Below, piece by piece: positions 19,064 through 28,161 of a stretch of DNA of 64,000 nt (within the stretch, counting starts at the first letter, position 1; each line of letters opens with the position of its first letter). The stretch comes from Rhizobium sp. P32RR-XVIII. GTDB taxonomy: Bacteria > Pseudomonadota > Alphaproteobacteria > Rhizobiales > Rhizobiaceae. The notes below the pieces were generated by a model. That model did no database searches and was not told the origin of the DNA. It saw only the letters and a list, made by a program, of their open reading frames with translations. The stretch spans positions 620,001 to 684,000 of the forward strand of contig NZ_JABAIH010000003.1 of NCBI RefSeq assembly GCF_012641395.1. Direction: 5' to 3'. Position numbers and translations under genes: made by a program.

Positions 19064-19991
19064 TCTGCTTTTCCATGATCGGACAGTCCTGAATCGATAT
19101 CAGGCCACGTCCTATGCCGAGGTTGCCGCCGGCCGCGCAAAGACCTTGTCGGTCCCCAAGGGAACCGAGGTCGGCCGCATTGGCGGCATGACGGATGGAT
19201 CGGATTTGCGCCTGGCCGCACGGCACCTTCAAAAGCAGATGGCAAAACCATGCGCCTTCGGGCGCTTCAAAAGTGAAGCCGACGGATTTCTGCCGTCAGA
19301 GGCGGCTGATAAGGCTGCGGATATGCATTGCTCTGATGTCCTAGTTCAGTTCCCATTGATTGATCGCAATGCTTTGACACCGCGATATTGGAGCTCTTTG
19401 ACTCCTGATTTCGATCATAGTGACACCCGCATTGATCCAAGTCATCAAGCAGATGCGAAAAACGTCTTTTCCGAAACGAAAGTACCGTTTGTGAAAGAGG
19501 CTCCCATAATGGCGTCCTTTCTTCACAAAGGACGGTTGCCGAAATGGCGGAAAACAGTAACGCCGCTTCCAATTCCGAAGCATCGAAATTCGTTGTCGCA
19601 ACCAGCCGGCCCGCTACGTCGCCTGCTCGCTCGGCAGCCGCCACTATCCGTTCATCTGGCTGTGCCGCAAGAGTGCCGAAGGCGGCGGGGCGACATCGGT
19701 CAAGGACGGCGGCCGCCAGATCGAATAGGTGGATCCGGATCCGCGCGTCCATCGCAAGTTCCTCGAGGAACTGCAGAAGACCGGTGTACTGTCGGCCATG
19801 GGTGACATCTTCGAGCCGGCAGTCCTGGCGCTCCCGAAGGAAAGCCTGACCGGCGTCATCCAGAGACCGATCCTCAAGGGACCGGCAAGCTGAGCCCATC
19901 AGAGAACGTACCCATTTCGCGAGCGCATCATGAAATGGGGGCGCGTGAGAATTCGGCGTGCCTGCGCAACCGAATTGCCGAGCGCTCCAAT
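19064..19991. other. Gene-poor 0.9-kb stretch with possible coding remnants
   Basis: No intact gene fits. On the plus strand about 19590-19890 one frame reads QPARYVACSLGSRHYPFIWL then CRKSAEGGGATSVKDGGRQIE and a stop, followed in frame by HRKFLEELQKTGVLSAMGDI. These look like coding scraps rather than random sequence, but I do not recognise a family. The promoter of the minus-strand tct operon should lie just above 19063. Confidence 0.35.
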
Positions 19992-20975
19992 ATGTGCCAG
20001 CTTTTGTTAATGATGCAGACGCCTCCTATCGCTCGCTCCAGCTTCGAAGGCTTGGACCTTAACGACATCGTAATTTTCGCGCGGGTGGTCCAGCACGGAA
20101 GTTTCACGATCGCTGCAAAGCATTTCGGCAAATCGCCGTCCTATATGAGCAAACATATAACTCAGCTCGAACATGCCCTTGCCTTGACCCTGCTTCACAG
20201 ATCGACCCACCGGGTCTTTCTGACTGATGTCGGCAATGTGTTCTTCGAACATTGCGTACGGATCTTGGGAGAGCTCGACGCCGCTAAGGCCAATGCCAAT
20301 GCCGTCAGCCGCGAACTGATCGGCACGCTGCGGGTCCACAGCACACCGGGCGTCGGCCAGGCGCTCGTCCTGCCGGCCATCGGTGATTTCAATGTTCAGT
20401 TTCCTACGGTGAAGGTGGAGCTGACCTTCAGCGTTTATTCAGCCAGCCTAATGGAACGTGGCGTGGATGTCTTGATCGGCAGCAGGGACTTCGATGACGA
20501 CAGTTTCTTTCAAAGCGGTCTGTTCGAGAGGAAGCTCGGCACCGTGCCCTATGTCGTATGCGCCTCGGCGGATTATCTCAGTCGACATGCCAGACCGACC
20601 AAGCCGCAGGAACTCAGCGCGCACAACTGTCTAATCCACATGAAGCAGCGGGGCAACCCTCGACAATGGAAAGTCAGCAGCGGCGGCGAGGAGTTTGTCA
20701 TTTCAGTCGACGGCACGTTTCAGACTAATATCGAGAGCGCGATCCGGATTGCAGTTCTGCAGGGGAGCGGAATTGCGCGCTTGCCGTTCTACAGCGTCGC
20801 CGATGAGCTCAAGTCAGGAGCGTTGGTCTCGCTGTTCGGGGGCGGGATAACATTGGATCGGAGCATCAAGGCCTTTTATCCCCGCAGCCGCTATGTCCCG
20901 AAGAAGGTCTATGAATTCCTATCGATTCTGGAAAGGCGGCTGGACATTGCATCCCAATGGCAGGCGCCGGCCTAA
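19992..20975 (+). CDS. LysR-family transcriptional regulator
   Basis: A 327-residue LysR protein with an N-terminal helix-turn-helix (DIVIFARVVQHGSFTIAAKH, then SPSYMSKHITQLEHALAL) and an effector domain from LIGTLRVHSTPGVGQ. I start at the ATG at 19992 (MCQLLLMMQTPP). A later Met at 20013 is possible, and the upstream ATG at 19935 gives an implausible leader. It reads away from the tct operon, but 0.9 kb of decayed DNA lies between them, so control of that operon is only a guess. Confidence 0.9.
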   Translation: MCQLLLMMQTPPIARSSFEGLDLNDIVIFARVVQHGSFTIAAKHFGKSPSYMSKHITQLEHALALTLLHRSTHRVFLTDVGNVFFEHCVRILGELDAAKANANAVSRELIGTLRVHSTPGVGQALVLPAIGDFNVQFPTVKVELTFSVYSASLMERGVDVLIGSRDFDDDSFFQSGLFERKLGTVPYVVCASADYLSRHARPTKPQELSAHNCLIHMKQRGNPRQWKVSSGGEEFVISVDGTFQTNIESAIRIAVLQGSGIARLPFYSVADELKSGALVSLFGGGITLDRSIKAFYPRSRYVPKKVYEFLSILERRLDIASQWQAPA

Positions 20976-21069
20976 GCGTTCATCGAGCTTCTGTGCGTGA
21001 GATAACGCTGGATCTGGAAGAGGTGGCGGGTTCTCGCTGCCAGCGAGGTCGGATGGCTCGAATTGCCGT

Positions 21070-21224
21070 CGTCGCCGAATGCATGTTTCTCCCTTTCGAC
21101 CATCGCCAACGCTGTCTGGCTCTATTTTCTGTTTCCGCTCAGCCTGCGACTGGTTGAGGAAGTACTGTTGGAGCGTGGGATTGTCGTCTCGTATAAGGAT
21201 TGGATCATCCGCTATCTTCGATAG
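21070..21224 (+). pseudogene. IS6-family transposase N-terminal scrap
   Basis: The plus-strand frame through 21088-21200 reads TIANAVWLYFLFPLSLRLVE and then EVLLERGIVVSYKDW. This is the N-terminal region of IS6/IS26-type transposases (typically HAVWLYFRFPLSLRLVEEMLLERGI, then VSYETIRRW). The match ends abruptly at SYK, and the frame closes at 21222-21224, inside the 3' end of the IclR gene. No DDE residues or terminal repeats remain. The fragment marks a former insertion between the LysR and IclR genes. Confidence 0.75.
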
Positions 21225-21991
21225 CCCAAGGCGCGGCTGATCTGATCGGCAGTCGAGCGTAATTTCAGCAACAGTTCCTCGCGCCGCTCGACATATCGGC
21301 TTGTCAGCGTTCCGAGATTGAGCGCTGCAATCACATTGCCTTCCGCGCCAAAAAGGGGGGCGGCGATCCCAGTCGAGCCAGTGACAAATTCTTGGTCGTT
21401 GATCGCATAGCCGTCACGGCGGACCTTTGCGAGGACCTCGCGGATCTGTTTGACATCCGTGATCGTGTAGCGGGTGTAGGACAGAAAGCGGACGCGCGAG
21501 AGATAGTCTTCCAGCGCTTCCGCGGGAGCATGAGCAAGAAGCACGCGGCCAGTTGCCGTGCAATGCGCGGTGATTGCGGCGTCCATATTGACGTCATAGC
21601 GGACAGGATGATGGCTAACGCATTTTGCCAGTCGGCGCAGGTCGCAATGCGCATTCATCGTGCCAAGCAGAACCGTTTCGCCGGACTCGTCCCTCAGCCG
21701 TTCCATGAAGGGCATTGCCGTGACGACCAGCGGCTCCTCATGGCGACGGAAAGGGAAGCCGTGGCGGCTTGCCTCCACCAGCATGTAGTGTCCTGCAGCG
21801 TCCTGAACGACATGACCGCGGGCCGCCAGTGTCTGGATCAGACCATGCGCGCTACTCTTCGGCAGCTTGAGATCGCGGATGATCTGCGAGAGCGAGGCCG
21901 GTTCGCGCAGCACCGACAGATATTCCAGAAGATCAAGGATGCGACCCGCGCTCTTCACTTCAGAGTTCATATATGTGAACAAAACCCCCAT
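21212..21991 (-). CDS. IclR-family transcriptional regulator
   Basis: A 259-residue IclR protein. The N-terminal winged helix reads SAGRILDLLEYLSVLREPAS with LPKSSAHGLIQTLAARGHVV. The effector domain contains AITAHCTATGRVLLAHAP and GSTGIAAPLFGAEGN. It is divergent from the 12-kb importer/hydrolase operon starting at 22080 and is the obvious candidate regulator. The ATG at 21991 has GAGGAA about 11 bases upstream. An internal ATG at 21970 (MNSEVKSAG) is an alternative that fits the family N-terminus better. Its last codons meet the transposase scrap, so the extreme C-terminus may be altered. Confidence 0.92.
   Translation of the reverse strand: MGVLFTYMNSEVKSAGRILDLLEYLSVLREPASLSQIIRDLKLPKSSAHGLIQTLAARGHVVQDAAGHYMLVEASRHGFPFRRHEEPLVVTAMPFMERLRDESGETVLLGTMNAHCDLRRLAKCVSHHPVRYDVNMDAAITAHCTATGRVLLAHAPAEALEDYLSRVRFLSYTRYTITDVKQIREVLAKVRRDGYAINDQEFVTGSTGIAAPLFGAEGNVIAALNLGTLTSRYVERREELLLKLRSTADQISRALGYRR
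21965..21980. promoter_or_regulatory. Imperfect palindrome at the IclR start
   Basis: GTTCATATATGTGAAC is a 16-bp palindrome with one mismatched pair. It covers the alternative start codon of the IclR gene and is compatible with autoregulation. Its distance from the 22080 gene leaves room for a shared divergent promoter region (21992-22079). Confidence 0.35.
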
Positions 21992-22079
21992 TGATGGCTA
22001 TTTCCTCGGCTTATAAAAAATTTGCCTAGAAAAAATACAAGGGCAAGGAGCCCCCGGCATCGCCGAATGAAAGAATATC

Positions 22080-23003
22080 ATGAGCGCAGCAGAACAGCAT
22101 GACAAAAACCAGCCCTGGCTCTGGGCAGACGATGTCTGGCAGAGGAGCGTCAACAAGGTCCGGGCGGGTCGCTCATTGAAGCCGGCGCAGTGGAAGAACG
22201 GCGCCCGCATGGCTGTCGCTCTCTCATTCGATGCCGATCACGAGACGATGGAACTGCGCAACGGCGGCATCTCCATCAGTCGCCTGAGCCAGGGCCAGTA
22301 TGGCGCACGCTCCGGCATGCCACGCATCCTTAAGCTGCTCGATAAATACGCGGTGCCGGCATCGATCTACATGCCCGCCGTCTCGGCTATGATCAATGCC
22401 GACGAGGCGCGTGCCGTCGTTGCTTCCGGCCATGAGATCGGCATTCATAGCTGGATCCACGAATTCAATTCGCGCCTGGACGAGGCAACCGAGCGCGATC
22501 TCGCGCTACGGGCGGCCGATGTTCTCGAACGCGTCTGCGGCATCCGGCCTGTGGGCATGCGCACCGCATCCTGGGATTTTAGCCCCCATACGCTGAAGAT
22601 CGCTCGTGAAATGGGTCTGCTTTATGACTCCTCGTTGATGGCCGATGACGAGCCTTACGAGTTGCTGGAAGACGGCGAGCCGACCGGCATCGTGGAAATT
22701 CCGGTGGAATGGATCCGCGACGATGCTCCCTACGTCGCGATGGACCGGATGACAGGCGCACGGCCCTATGGCGACCCGGCTATGGTTCTCGAGATCTTCC
22801 AGCGCGAGCTGGAGCTTGCTTATGACGAAGGTGGGCTTTTCCAACTGACGATGCATCCGCATCATGTCGGGCATCGCTCCCGCATCTTCATCCTGGAGGA
22901 GATCATCCGCCAGGCGCAGGCGAAGGGCGATGTCTGGTTCACGACCCATGCTGAACTTGCTGCCTATTGCGCCAAGGAGGCTGGTATCGGTCGGGCCGCA
23001 TAA
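22080..23003 (+). CDS. Polysaccharide deacetylase family protein (NodB/PuuE-like fold)
   Basis: A 307-residue carbohydrate-esterase-4 fold enzyme without a signal peptide. The metal motif begins at ALSFDADHE (the catalytic/metal Asp pair), followed by GHEIGIHSWIHEF, which carries the two metal-binding His residues (H-x3-5-H). RTASWDFSPHTLKIARE and the C-terminal TMHPHHVGHRSRIF complete the site. Cytoplasmic members hydrolyse small amides such as allantoin or cyclic imides rather than chitin. It is the first gene of the operon and precedes an ABC importer, so deacylation or imide cleavage of the imported compound is plausible. Confidence 0.88.
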   Translation: MSAAEQHDKNQPWLWADDVWQRSVNKVRAGRSLKPAQWKNGARMAVALSFDADHETMELRNGGISISRLSQGQYGARSGMPRILKLLDKYAVPASIYMPAVSAMINADEARAVVASGHEIGIHSWIHEFNSRLDEATERDLALRAADVLERVCGIRPVGMRTASWDFSPHTLKIAREMGLLYDSSLMADDEPYELLEDGEPTGIVEIPVEWIRDDAPYVAMDRMTGARPYGDPAMVLEIFQRELELAYDEGGLFQLTMHPHHVGHRSRIFILEEIIRQAQAKGDVWFTTHAELAAYCAKEAGIGRAA

Positions 23004-23060
23004 CGTTCTCGCCTTGGAATAACTGGAAGAATAAGCTGACATAAGAAGAGAGGAACACAG

Positions 23061-24554
23061 ATGTCTTTGAGATTTGCTACCGCTGCCGCATTCGTGATGG
23101 CTCTCATGGCCTCGACCGCCATGGCTCAGTCGCCCAAGGATATGCTGACCATCGATCTGCCGAACGATGCCGCGACACTCGATCCGCATCTACAGTGGAA
23201 CACTGACAGCTATTCGATCTACCGCAACATCTTCGACAACCTGCTGACCCGTGATGCCAAGGGCGAGATCGTGCCGCAGATTGCCAAGTCGTGGAAATAT
23301 CTCGACGACAAGACGATCGAGTTCCAGATCCGCGACGACGTTACCTTCCAGGACGGCTCGAAGCTGACCGCCGAAGACGTCGCCTTCTCGATCAACCGCA
23401 TCATCGATCCAAAGCTGAAGAGCCCGCAGCTCTCGCAGTTCGACCAGATCGACAAGGCGGAAGCCACCAGCCCGACCGTCGTCAAGATGACCACCAAGTC
23501 CGCCTATCCGGCGCTGCTCGCCCAGCTCGTCAAGCTGTCGATCGTGCCGAAGGCCTATGTCGAGAAGGTCGGTGACCAGGAATTCAACCTGAAGCCGCTT
23601 GGTTCCGGCCCCTATAAGATGGTCAACTGGCAGAAAGGCGTCCAGACCGAGCTTGAGGCCTATTCGAGCTACTGGCGCGCCAAGCCGCCATTCCAGCATG
23701 TCGTCTTCCGCACCGTGCCTGATGTCTCAACCCGCATCGCCGACCTCAAGACCGGCAAGGCCGACCTCATCCGCGAAGTGCCGCCGGATCAGGCCGAAAG
23801 CATCAAGAGCGACTCGAACTCGCAGGTTCTGTCGGTTCCGACCGAGCGCATCGGCTATCTCTTCATCAACGCCCAGGCCGGCGCCACCAAGGACGTCCGC
23901 GTCCGCGAGGCGATCGCCTATGCGATCGACCGCCAGGCGCTGGTCGATGCGCTGCTCGAAGGTTACGGCAAGGCGGTGGAAGTGCTCGGTGCCGAGCCGG
24001 TCTTCGGCTACACCGACAAGGTCAAGGGTTACGAGTACAATCTCGACAAGGCCAAGCAACTGGTGAAGGAGGCCGGCGCGGAAGGTGCCACCGTCGAATT
24101 CCTCACCTCTCCGGCCTATAGCCGCGCCACCGTTGAGGCCATCCAGCAGATGGTCAATGAGGCAGGTCTCAACGTCACCATCTCCTCCAGCGACCAGGCG
24201 ACCTTCCTGAAGCGCCGCCAGGGCGATCCAGCCAATGCTGGCGGCCTTGCCTTCGGCGCATGGTCCTGCGCCTGCCAGGACGTCGACGGCGTGATCTTCC
24301 CGCTGTTCCGCACCGGCAGCATCTGGGCGAAATATTCGAACCCGAAGTTCGATGAGGCCGTCGACAAGGCGCGCGCCATCCTCGACCAGAACGAGCGGCT
24401 GAAGCTCTACGAGCAGGCCTACCAGATCATCAAGGACGACGTTCCGGGCCTTGGCCTTTATCAGGCCTATGCGATCTATGGCGCAAACAAGCAGCTGAAG
24501 TGGCAGCCGACCGCCAACGAAGCGATGTTCGTCATGGACATGAGCTGGCAGTAA
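23061..24554 (+). CDS. ABC transporter substrate-binding protein, dipeptide/oligopeptide type
   Basis: A 497-residue SBP family 5 (DppA/OppA-like) protein. The signal peptide is SLRFATAAAFVMALMASTAMA, cleaved before QSPKDM. Mature landmarks are NDAATLDPHLQWNTDSYSIY, LTRDAKGEIVPQIAKSW, FQIRDDVTFQDGSKLTAEDV and GSGPYKMVNWQ. In the periplasm it should hand a peptide-like or opine-like ligand to the permeases encoded next. GAGAGGAA precedes the ATG. A Cys-containing segment (AWSCACQDVDG) near the C-terminus is unusual and might shape the binding pocket. Confidence 0.95.
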   Translation: MSLRFATAAAFVMALMASTAMAQSPKDMLTIDLPNDAATLDPHLQWNTDSYSIYRNIFDNLLTRDAKGEIVPQIAKSWKYLDDKTIEFQIRDDVTFQDGSKLTAEDVAFSINRIIDPKLKSPQLSQFDQIDKAEATSPTVVKMTTKSAYPALLAQLVKLSIVPKAYVEKVGDQEFNLKPLGSGPYKMVNWQKGVQTELEAYSSYWRAKPPFQHVVFRTVPDVSTRIADLKTGKADLIREVPPDQAESIKSDSNSQVLSVPTERIGYLFINAQAGATKDVRVREAIAYAIDRQALVDALLEGYGKAVEVLGAEPVFGYTDKVKGYEYNLDKAKQLVKEAGAEGATVEFLTSPAYSRATVEAIQQMVNEAGLNVTISSSDQATFLKRRQGDPANAGGLAFGAWSCACQDVDGVIFPLFRTGSIWAKYSNPKFDEAVDKARAILDQNERLKLYEQAYQIIKDDVPGLGLYQAYAIYGANKQLKWQPTANEAMFVMDMSWQ

Positions 24555-24570
24555 GACAGGTAGCACGACC

Positions 24571-25491
24571 ATGTTGACATACGCCGTCGAGCGTTTGATA
24601 CAGGCGATCATTGCGATCTTCGGCGTTCTCACCATCGTGTTCGTCGTGATGCATCTCTCGGGCGATCCGACCCTGCTGCTCGTGCCGCAGGACGCATCGG
24701 CCCAGATGATCGCGGATCTCCGCCACCAGCTCGGTTTCGACCGGCCGATCTCGGTGCAGTACCTGGATTACCTTCAGGGGCTCGCCCGGTTCGATTTCGG
24801 TGTTTCCGTCGTGCAACGCGTGCCGGCATTCGATATTGTCATGTCACGCGTGCCCTATACGATGATGCTCGCCGCCGGCGCGCTGGTGGTGGCGATCGGC
24901 ATGGGCATCCCGGCCGGCATTCTGATGGCGACGAACCGCGGCGGCTGGCTGGAACGGCTCTTGACCGCGATCGTCGTCACCGGCCAGAGCGTGCCGACCT
25001 TCCTGTCCGGCATCGTATTGATCTTCGTCTTCGGCGTGACGCTGCGCTGGCTGCCGACCTCCGGCTCCGGCGACTTCGCGTCGCTGATCATGCCTTCGAT
25101 CGCGCTGGGCGCCGTATCCATGTCGACCTTCGCGCGCATGACCCGCATCTCGATCATCGACGAGCTCGGCAAGGATTATGTCCGGGCCGGTCGCGCCCGC
25201 GGCCTGTCGATGGGGTCGGTTGTGGTGCACCATGTGCTGCGGAACGCGGCGATCCCGGTCATCACCATCGCGGCGCTCGAAATCGGCAACCTGCTGGCCG
25301 GCGCGGTCATCATCGAGACGGTCTTTGCCTGGCCGGGCATCGGCCAGCTCGCCATCCAGTCCATCCAGTCGCGCGACTTCCTGGTCGTCCAGGTCATCGT
25401 GCTGCTGATCTCCTTCGTTTACGTGTTGACCAGCGTACTTGCGGATTTCGTCTATGCGCTCGTCGATCCGCGTATCCGCCTGGTCCGCTGA
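24571..25491 (+). CDS. ABC transporter permease, DppB-like
   Basis: A 306-residue inner-membrane permease with six predicted helices. The N-terminus YAVERLIQAIIAIFGVLTIV and the periplasmic loop following it are typical of DppB/OppB. The EAA coupling loop reads RARGLSMGSVVVHHVLRNAA (contact with the ATPases). FAWPGIGQLAIQSIQSRDF is the usual closing motif. It lies 16 bp after the binding-protein gene and pairs with the DppC-like permease at 25502. Confidence 0.95.
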   Translation: MLTYAVERLIQAIIAIFGVLTIVFVVMHLSGDPTLLLVPQDASAQMIADLRHQLGFDRPISVQYLDYLQGLARFDFGVSVVQRVPAFDIVMSRVPYTMMLAAGALVVAIGMGIPAGILMATNRGGWLERLLTAIVVTGQSVPTFLSGIVLIFVFGVTLRWLPTSGSGDFASLIMPSIALGAVSMSTFARMTRISIIDELGKDYVRAGRARGLSMGSVVVHHVLRNAAIPVITIAALEIGNLLAGAVIIETVFAWPGIGQLAIQSIQSRDFLVVQVIVLLISFVYVLTSVLADFVYALVDPRIRLVR

Positions 25492-25501
25492 GGAGGCATT
25501 C

Positions 25502-26365
25502 ATGAACACCGCCGTCCTCGCCCTCGGTCAACGCATTCGCCGGGTGCCCCTGTCAGTCATCATCGTCTCGATCATCTTCCTGGTGATCGTGACCCTCGCG
25601 ATCCTTGCCCCCTGGGTCGCGCCGGCCGATCCGGACAAGCAGACCCTGCTTGCCCGCCTGAAGCCGCCGGGCTTCGAACTGCGCGGCTTCACCTACTGGC
25701 TCGGCACCGACGACCTCGGTCGCGACCTGCTCTCGCGCACCATCTACGGCGCCGGCGTCTCGCTTTCGGTCGCGGTCCTCTCCGTCGTCGTCTCGACGCT
25801 GGTCGGCGTCACCCTCGGCATGGTCGCCGGCTGGTTCCGCGGCAAGATCGAGATCCTCATCATGCGCCTCGTCGACATCATGATGTCGATCCCGGCGATC
25901 CTGCTTGCGGTGCTGACGGTCGCCGTGCTCGGCCCGGGCTTCCTGAAGCTCGTCCTGGTGCTCGGCCTGACCCGCTGGCCGCGTTACACCCGCGTAGCCT
26001 ACGCCCAGACGCTGCAGGTTTCCAACCTGCCGTTTATCAAGGCTTCGGAACTCGCCGGTGCCGGCGCGGCGCGCATCCTCTTCCACCACATCCTGCCGAA
26101 CATCGCCGGGCCGCTGCTGATCGTCGCGACTGCCGAATTCGGCCTGATGATTCTAATGGAAGCCGGCCTTTCCTTCCTCGGCCTCGGCATCCAGCCGCCA
26201 GCTGCAAGCTGGGGCTCGATCATGAGCGTCGGCCGCCAGTATCTCGAGCGGGCCTGGTGGATCGTCGCCTTCCCCGGCGCCTGTCTCTTCCTACTCGTCT
26301 TTTCCGTCAACGTGCTTGGCGACTGGCTGCGTGACCAGATCGACCCGCGTTCGCGTTCTCGCTGA
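25502..26365 (+). CDS. ABC transporter permease, DppC-like
   Basis: A 287-residue permease with the DppC/OppC N-terminal extension ending in WLGTDDLGRDLLSRTIYGAG, a strong family signature. The EAA loop (KASELAGAGAARILFHHILPN) and FGLMILMEAGLSFLGLGIQP follow. I chose the ATG at 25502, just after the DppB stop. The frame extends upstream to 25439 only as a shadow inside dppB. It forms the heterodimeric channel with the preceding permease. Confidence 0.95.
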   Translation: MNTAVLALGQRIRRVPLSVIIVSIIFLVIVTLAILAPWVAPADPDKQTLLARLKPPGFELRGFTYWLGTDDLGRDLLSRTIYGAGVSLSVAVLSVVVSTLVGVTLGMVAGWFRGKIEILIMRLVDIMMSIPAILLAVLTVAVLGPGFLKLVLVLGLTRWPRYTRVAYAQTLQVSNLPFIKASELAGAGAARILFHHILPNIAGPLLIVATAEFGLMILMEAGLSFLGLGIQPPAASWGSIMSVGRQYLERAWWIVAFPGACLFLLVFSVNVLGDWLRDQIDPRSRSR

Positions 26366-26375
26366 GGTTTTACCC

Positions 26376-27161
26376 ATGGAATTCGAAAACAAGACCATTG
26401 TCATCACCGGCGCCGCCGGCGTCTTCGGCCGCTGGATCGCCGCCTATTTCGCGCAGGAAGGCGCAAGGCTCTGCCTGAGCGACATCCGCATGGACGGGCT
26501 GGAAAAGGCGGTCAGGGAACTTGGCCTCGACCGGTCGAAGGTGCTGCTGCACGCGACCGAACTGACGAGCGACGCCTCCATGCTGGACCTCGTCGATCTC
26601 GTGCGCCGCGAATGGAAGGCGCCGGACATCCTGGTCAACAATGCCGGCATCTATACCCGCTTCAGCCTGCTTGACATGGAATTTTCCGACTGGGACCGCG
26701 TCTTCGGTGTTAACCTGCGTGCCCCCTTCGTGCTGTCGCGCGAGATGGCCAAGCTGATGATAGCAGAAGGCAAGCAGGGCTCGATCGTCAACATCTCGTC
26801 TGGGGCCGCCCGCAAGATGAACCAGAATTCGGTGCCTTACTGCACTTCGAAGACGGCGATCGAACGCCTTTCGAAGGGTTTTGCGATGGAACTCGCGGAA
26901 TACGGCATCCGCGTCAACATCGTGGAGCCGGGTTTCGCGCCGGGCAGCGAGGTGAGCGAGCTTTCCGACGAATATGTCACCAACATGCTGAAGAACATTC
27001 CGCTCGGCCGCGCGAGCGGCCCGCAGGATGCGCCGGGCGCGATCGCCTATCTCTGCTCCGAAAAGGCCGCCTTCATCACCGGTGCTGTGCTCTCCGTCGA
27101 CGGTGGCAATTCGATCGGCAACTACAAGCGGCCCGAGCGGGCCAAGACCGGAGGGGCTTAA
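26376..27161 (+). CDS. Short-chain dehydrogenase/reductase within the importer operon
   Basis: A 261-residue SDR. Motifs are ITGAAGVFGRWIAAYFAQEG (a variant of TGxxxGxG), LSDIRMDG, ILVNNAGIYTRF, the Ser in NISSGAARKM, YCTSKTAIERLSKGFA (Tyr-x-x-x-Lys) and ITGAVLSVDGGNSI. The catalytic tetrad looks complete. It is unusual to find an SDR inserted between permease and ATPase genes of an ABC operon, which implies that the enzyme acts on the imported compound. The ATG at 26376 follows the dppC stop by 10 bp. Confidence 0.9.
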   Translation: MEFENKTIVITGAAGVFGRWIAAYFAQEGARLCLSDIRMDGLEKAVRELGLDRSKVLLHATELTSDASMLDLVDLVRREWKAPDILVNNAGIYTRFSLLDMEFSDWDRVFGVNLRAPFVLSREMAKLMIAEGKQGSIVNISSGAARKMNQNSVPYCTSKTAIERLSKGFAMELAEYGIRVNIVEPGFAPGSEVSELSDEYVTNMLKNIPLGRASGPQDAPGAIAYLCSEKAAFITGAVLSVDGGNSIGNYKRPERAKTGGA

Positions 27162-27165
27162 GGGA

Positions 27166-28161
27166 ATGGATGCTGCCGCAACCCCGCTGCTTGCCGTCGA
27201 CAGGCTCACCATTGACATCGGTGGCGCCAATGTCGTCGACGACGTCTCCTTCGCCGTGGCGCCCGGCAAGGTCATGGCGCTGGTGGGCGAATCCGGCTGC
27301 GGCAAATCGCTGACCTCCTATGCCATGCTCGGCCTTCTGCCGCCGGCAGCCCGCCGTACCGGTGGCCGGATCATGCTCGAAAACACCGATCTTGCCGCAA
27401 TGTCGGAGCGGCAGTTCCGCAAGGCCCGCGGCAAAGATATTTCCATCATCTTTCAGGAGCCTAGCGCCTCGCTCGACCCACTGACGACGGTCGGCGCGCA
27501 GATCGCCGAAGCGTACCGCGTGCATCACGGCGTCTCGAAGGCCGAAGCTTACCAGAAGGCGCGGCAGATGCTCGCCGATGTCGGCATTCCCGATCCCGAC
27601 CGGCGGCTGCATCAATATCCGTTCGAACTTTCGGGCGGCATGTGTCAGCGCATCATGATCTCGATCGCGCTGATCTGCGGTCCGCGCGTGCTGGTCGCAG
27701 ACGAGCCGACCACGGCACTCGACGTGACGATCCAGGCGCAGATCCTCGATCTCATGAAGAAGCTGGTAGCCGAGCGCGGCACCGCAATCGTCCTCATCAC
27801 CCATGACATGGGCGTGGTCGCCGATATCGCTGACGAGGTAGCGGTCATGTATGCCGGCCGCATCGCCGAGATCGCCCCGGTTCACGCGCTCTTTCGCGAA
27901 CCGAAGCACCCCTATACGGCCCTGCTTTTGGCTAGCGTACCGAAACTCGATGACGCTCCCAAGGCGGATCTGGCGACCATCGAGGGCACAGTGCCGACGC
28001 CGAACGAATTTGGCGTCGGTTGCCGTTTCGCGGACCGCTGTCCCCTCGTGACATACAAGTGTCGCAACGAGCAGCCGCCGCTGATGGATTGTGGCGGGGA
28101 CCATCGCTCGGCCTGCTGGCATATCGATCGCATGAGCGAAATCCGCGAGGTTGCGGCATGA
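27166..28161 (+). CDS. ABC transporter ATP-binding protein, DppD-like
   Basis: A 331-residue ATPase. Walker A is GESGCGKSLTS, the Q-loop IIFQEPSASLDP, the signature motif ELSGGMCQRIMIS (altered from LSGGQ to LSGGM), Walker B VLVADEPTTALD and the switch His VLITHDMG. The C-terminal oligopeptide-transporter domain carries the Cys-rich CRFADRCPLVTYKCRNEQPP motif expected in DppD. GGAGGGGCTTAAGGG precedes the ATG at 27166. Its stop overlaps the next ATPase start (ATGA). Confidence 0.94.
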   Translation: MDAAATPLLAVDRLTIDIGGANVVDDVSFAVAPGKVMALVGESGCGKSLTSYAMLGLLPPAARRTGGRIMLENTDLAAMSERQFRKARGKDISIIFQEPSASLDPLTTVGAQIAEAYRVHHGVSKAEAYQKARQMLADVGIPDPDRRLHQYPFELSGGMCQRIMISIALICGPRVLVADEPTTALDVTIQAQILDLMKKLVAERGTAIVLITHDMGVVADIADEVAVMYAGRIAEIAPVHALFREPKHPYTALLLASVPKLDDAPKADLATIEGTVPTPNEFGVGCRFADRCPLVTYKCRNEQPPLMDCGGDHRSACWHIDRMSEIREVAA

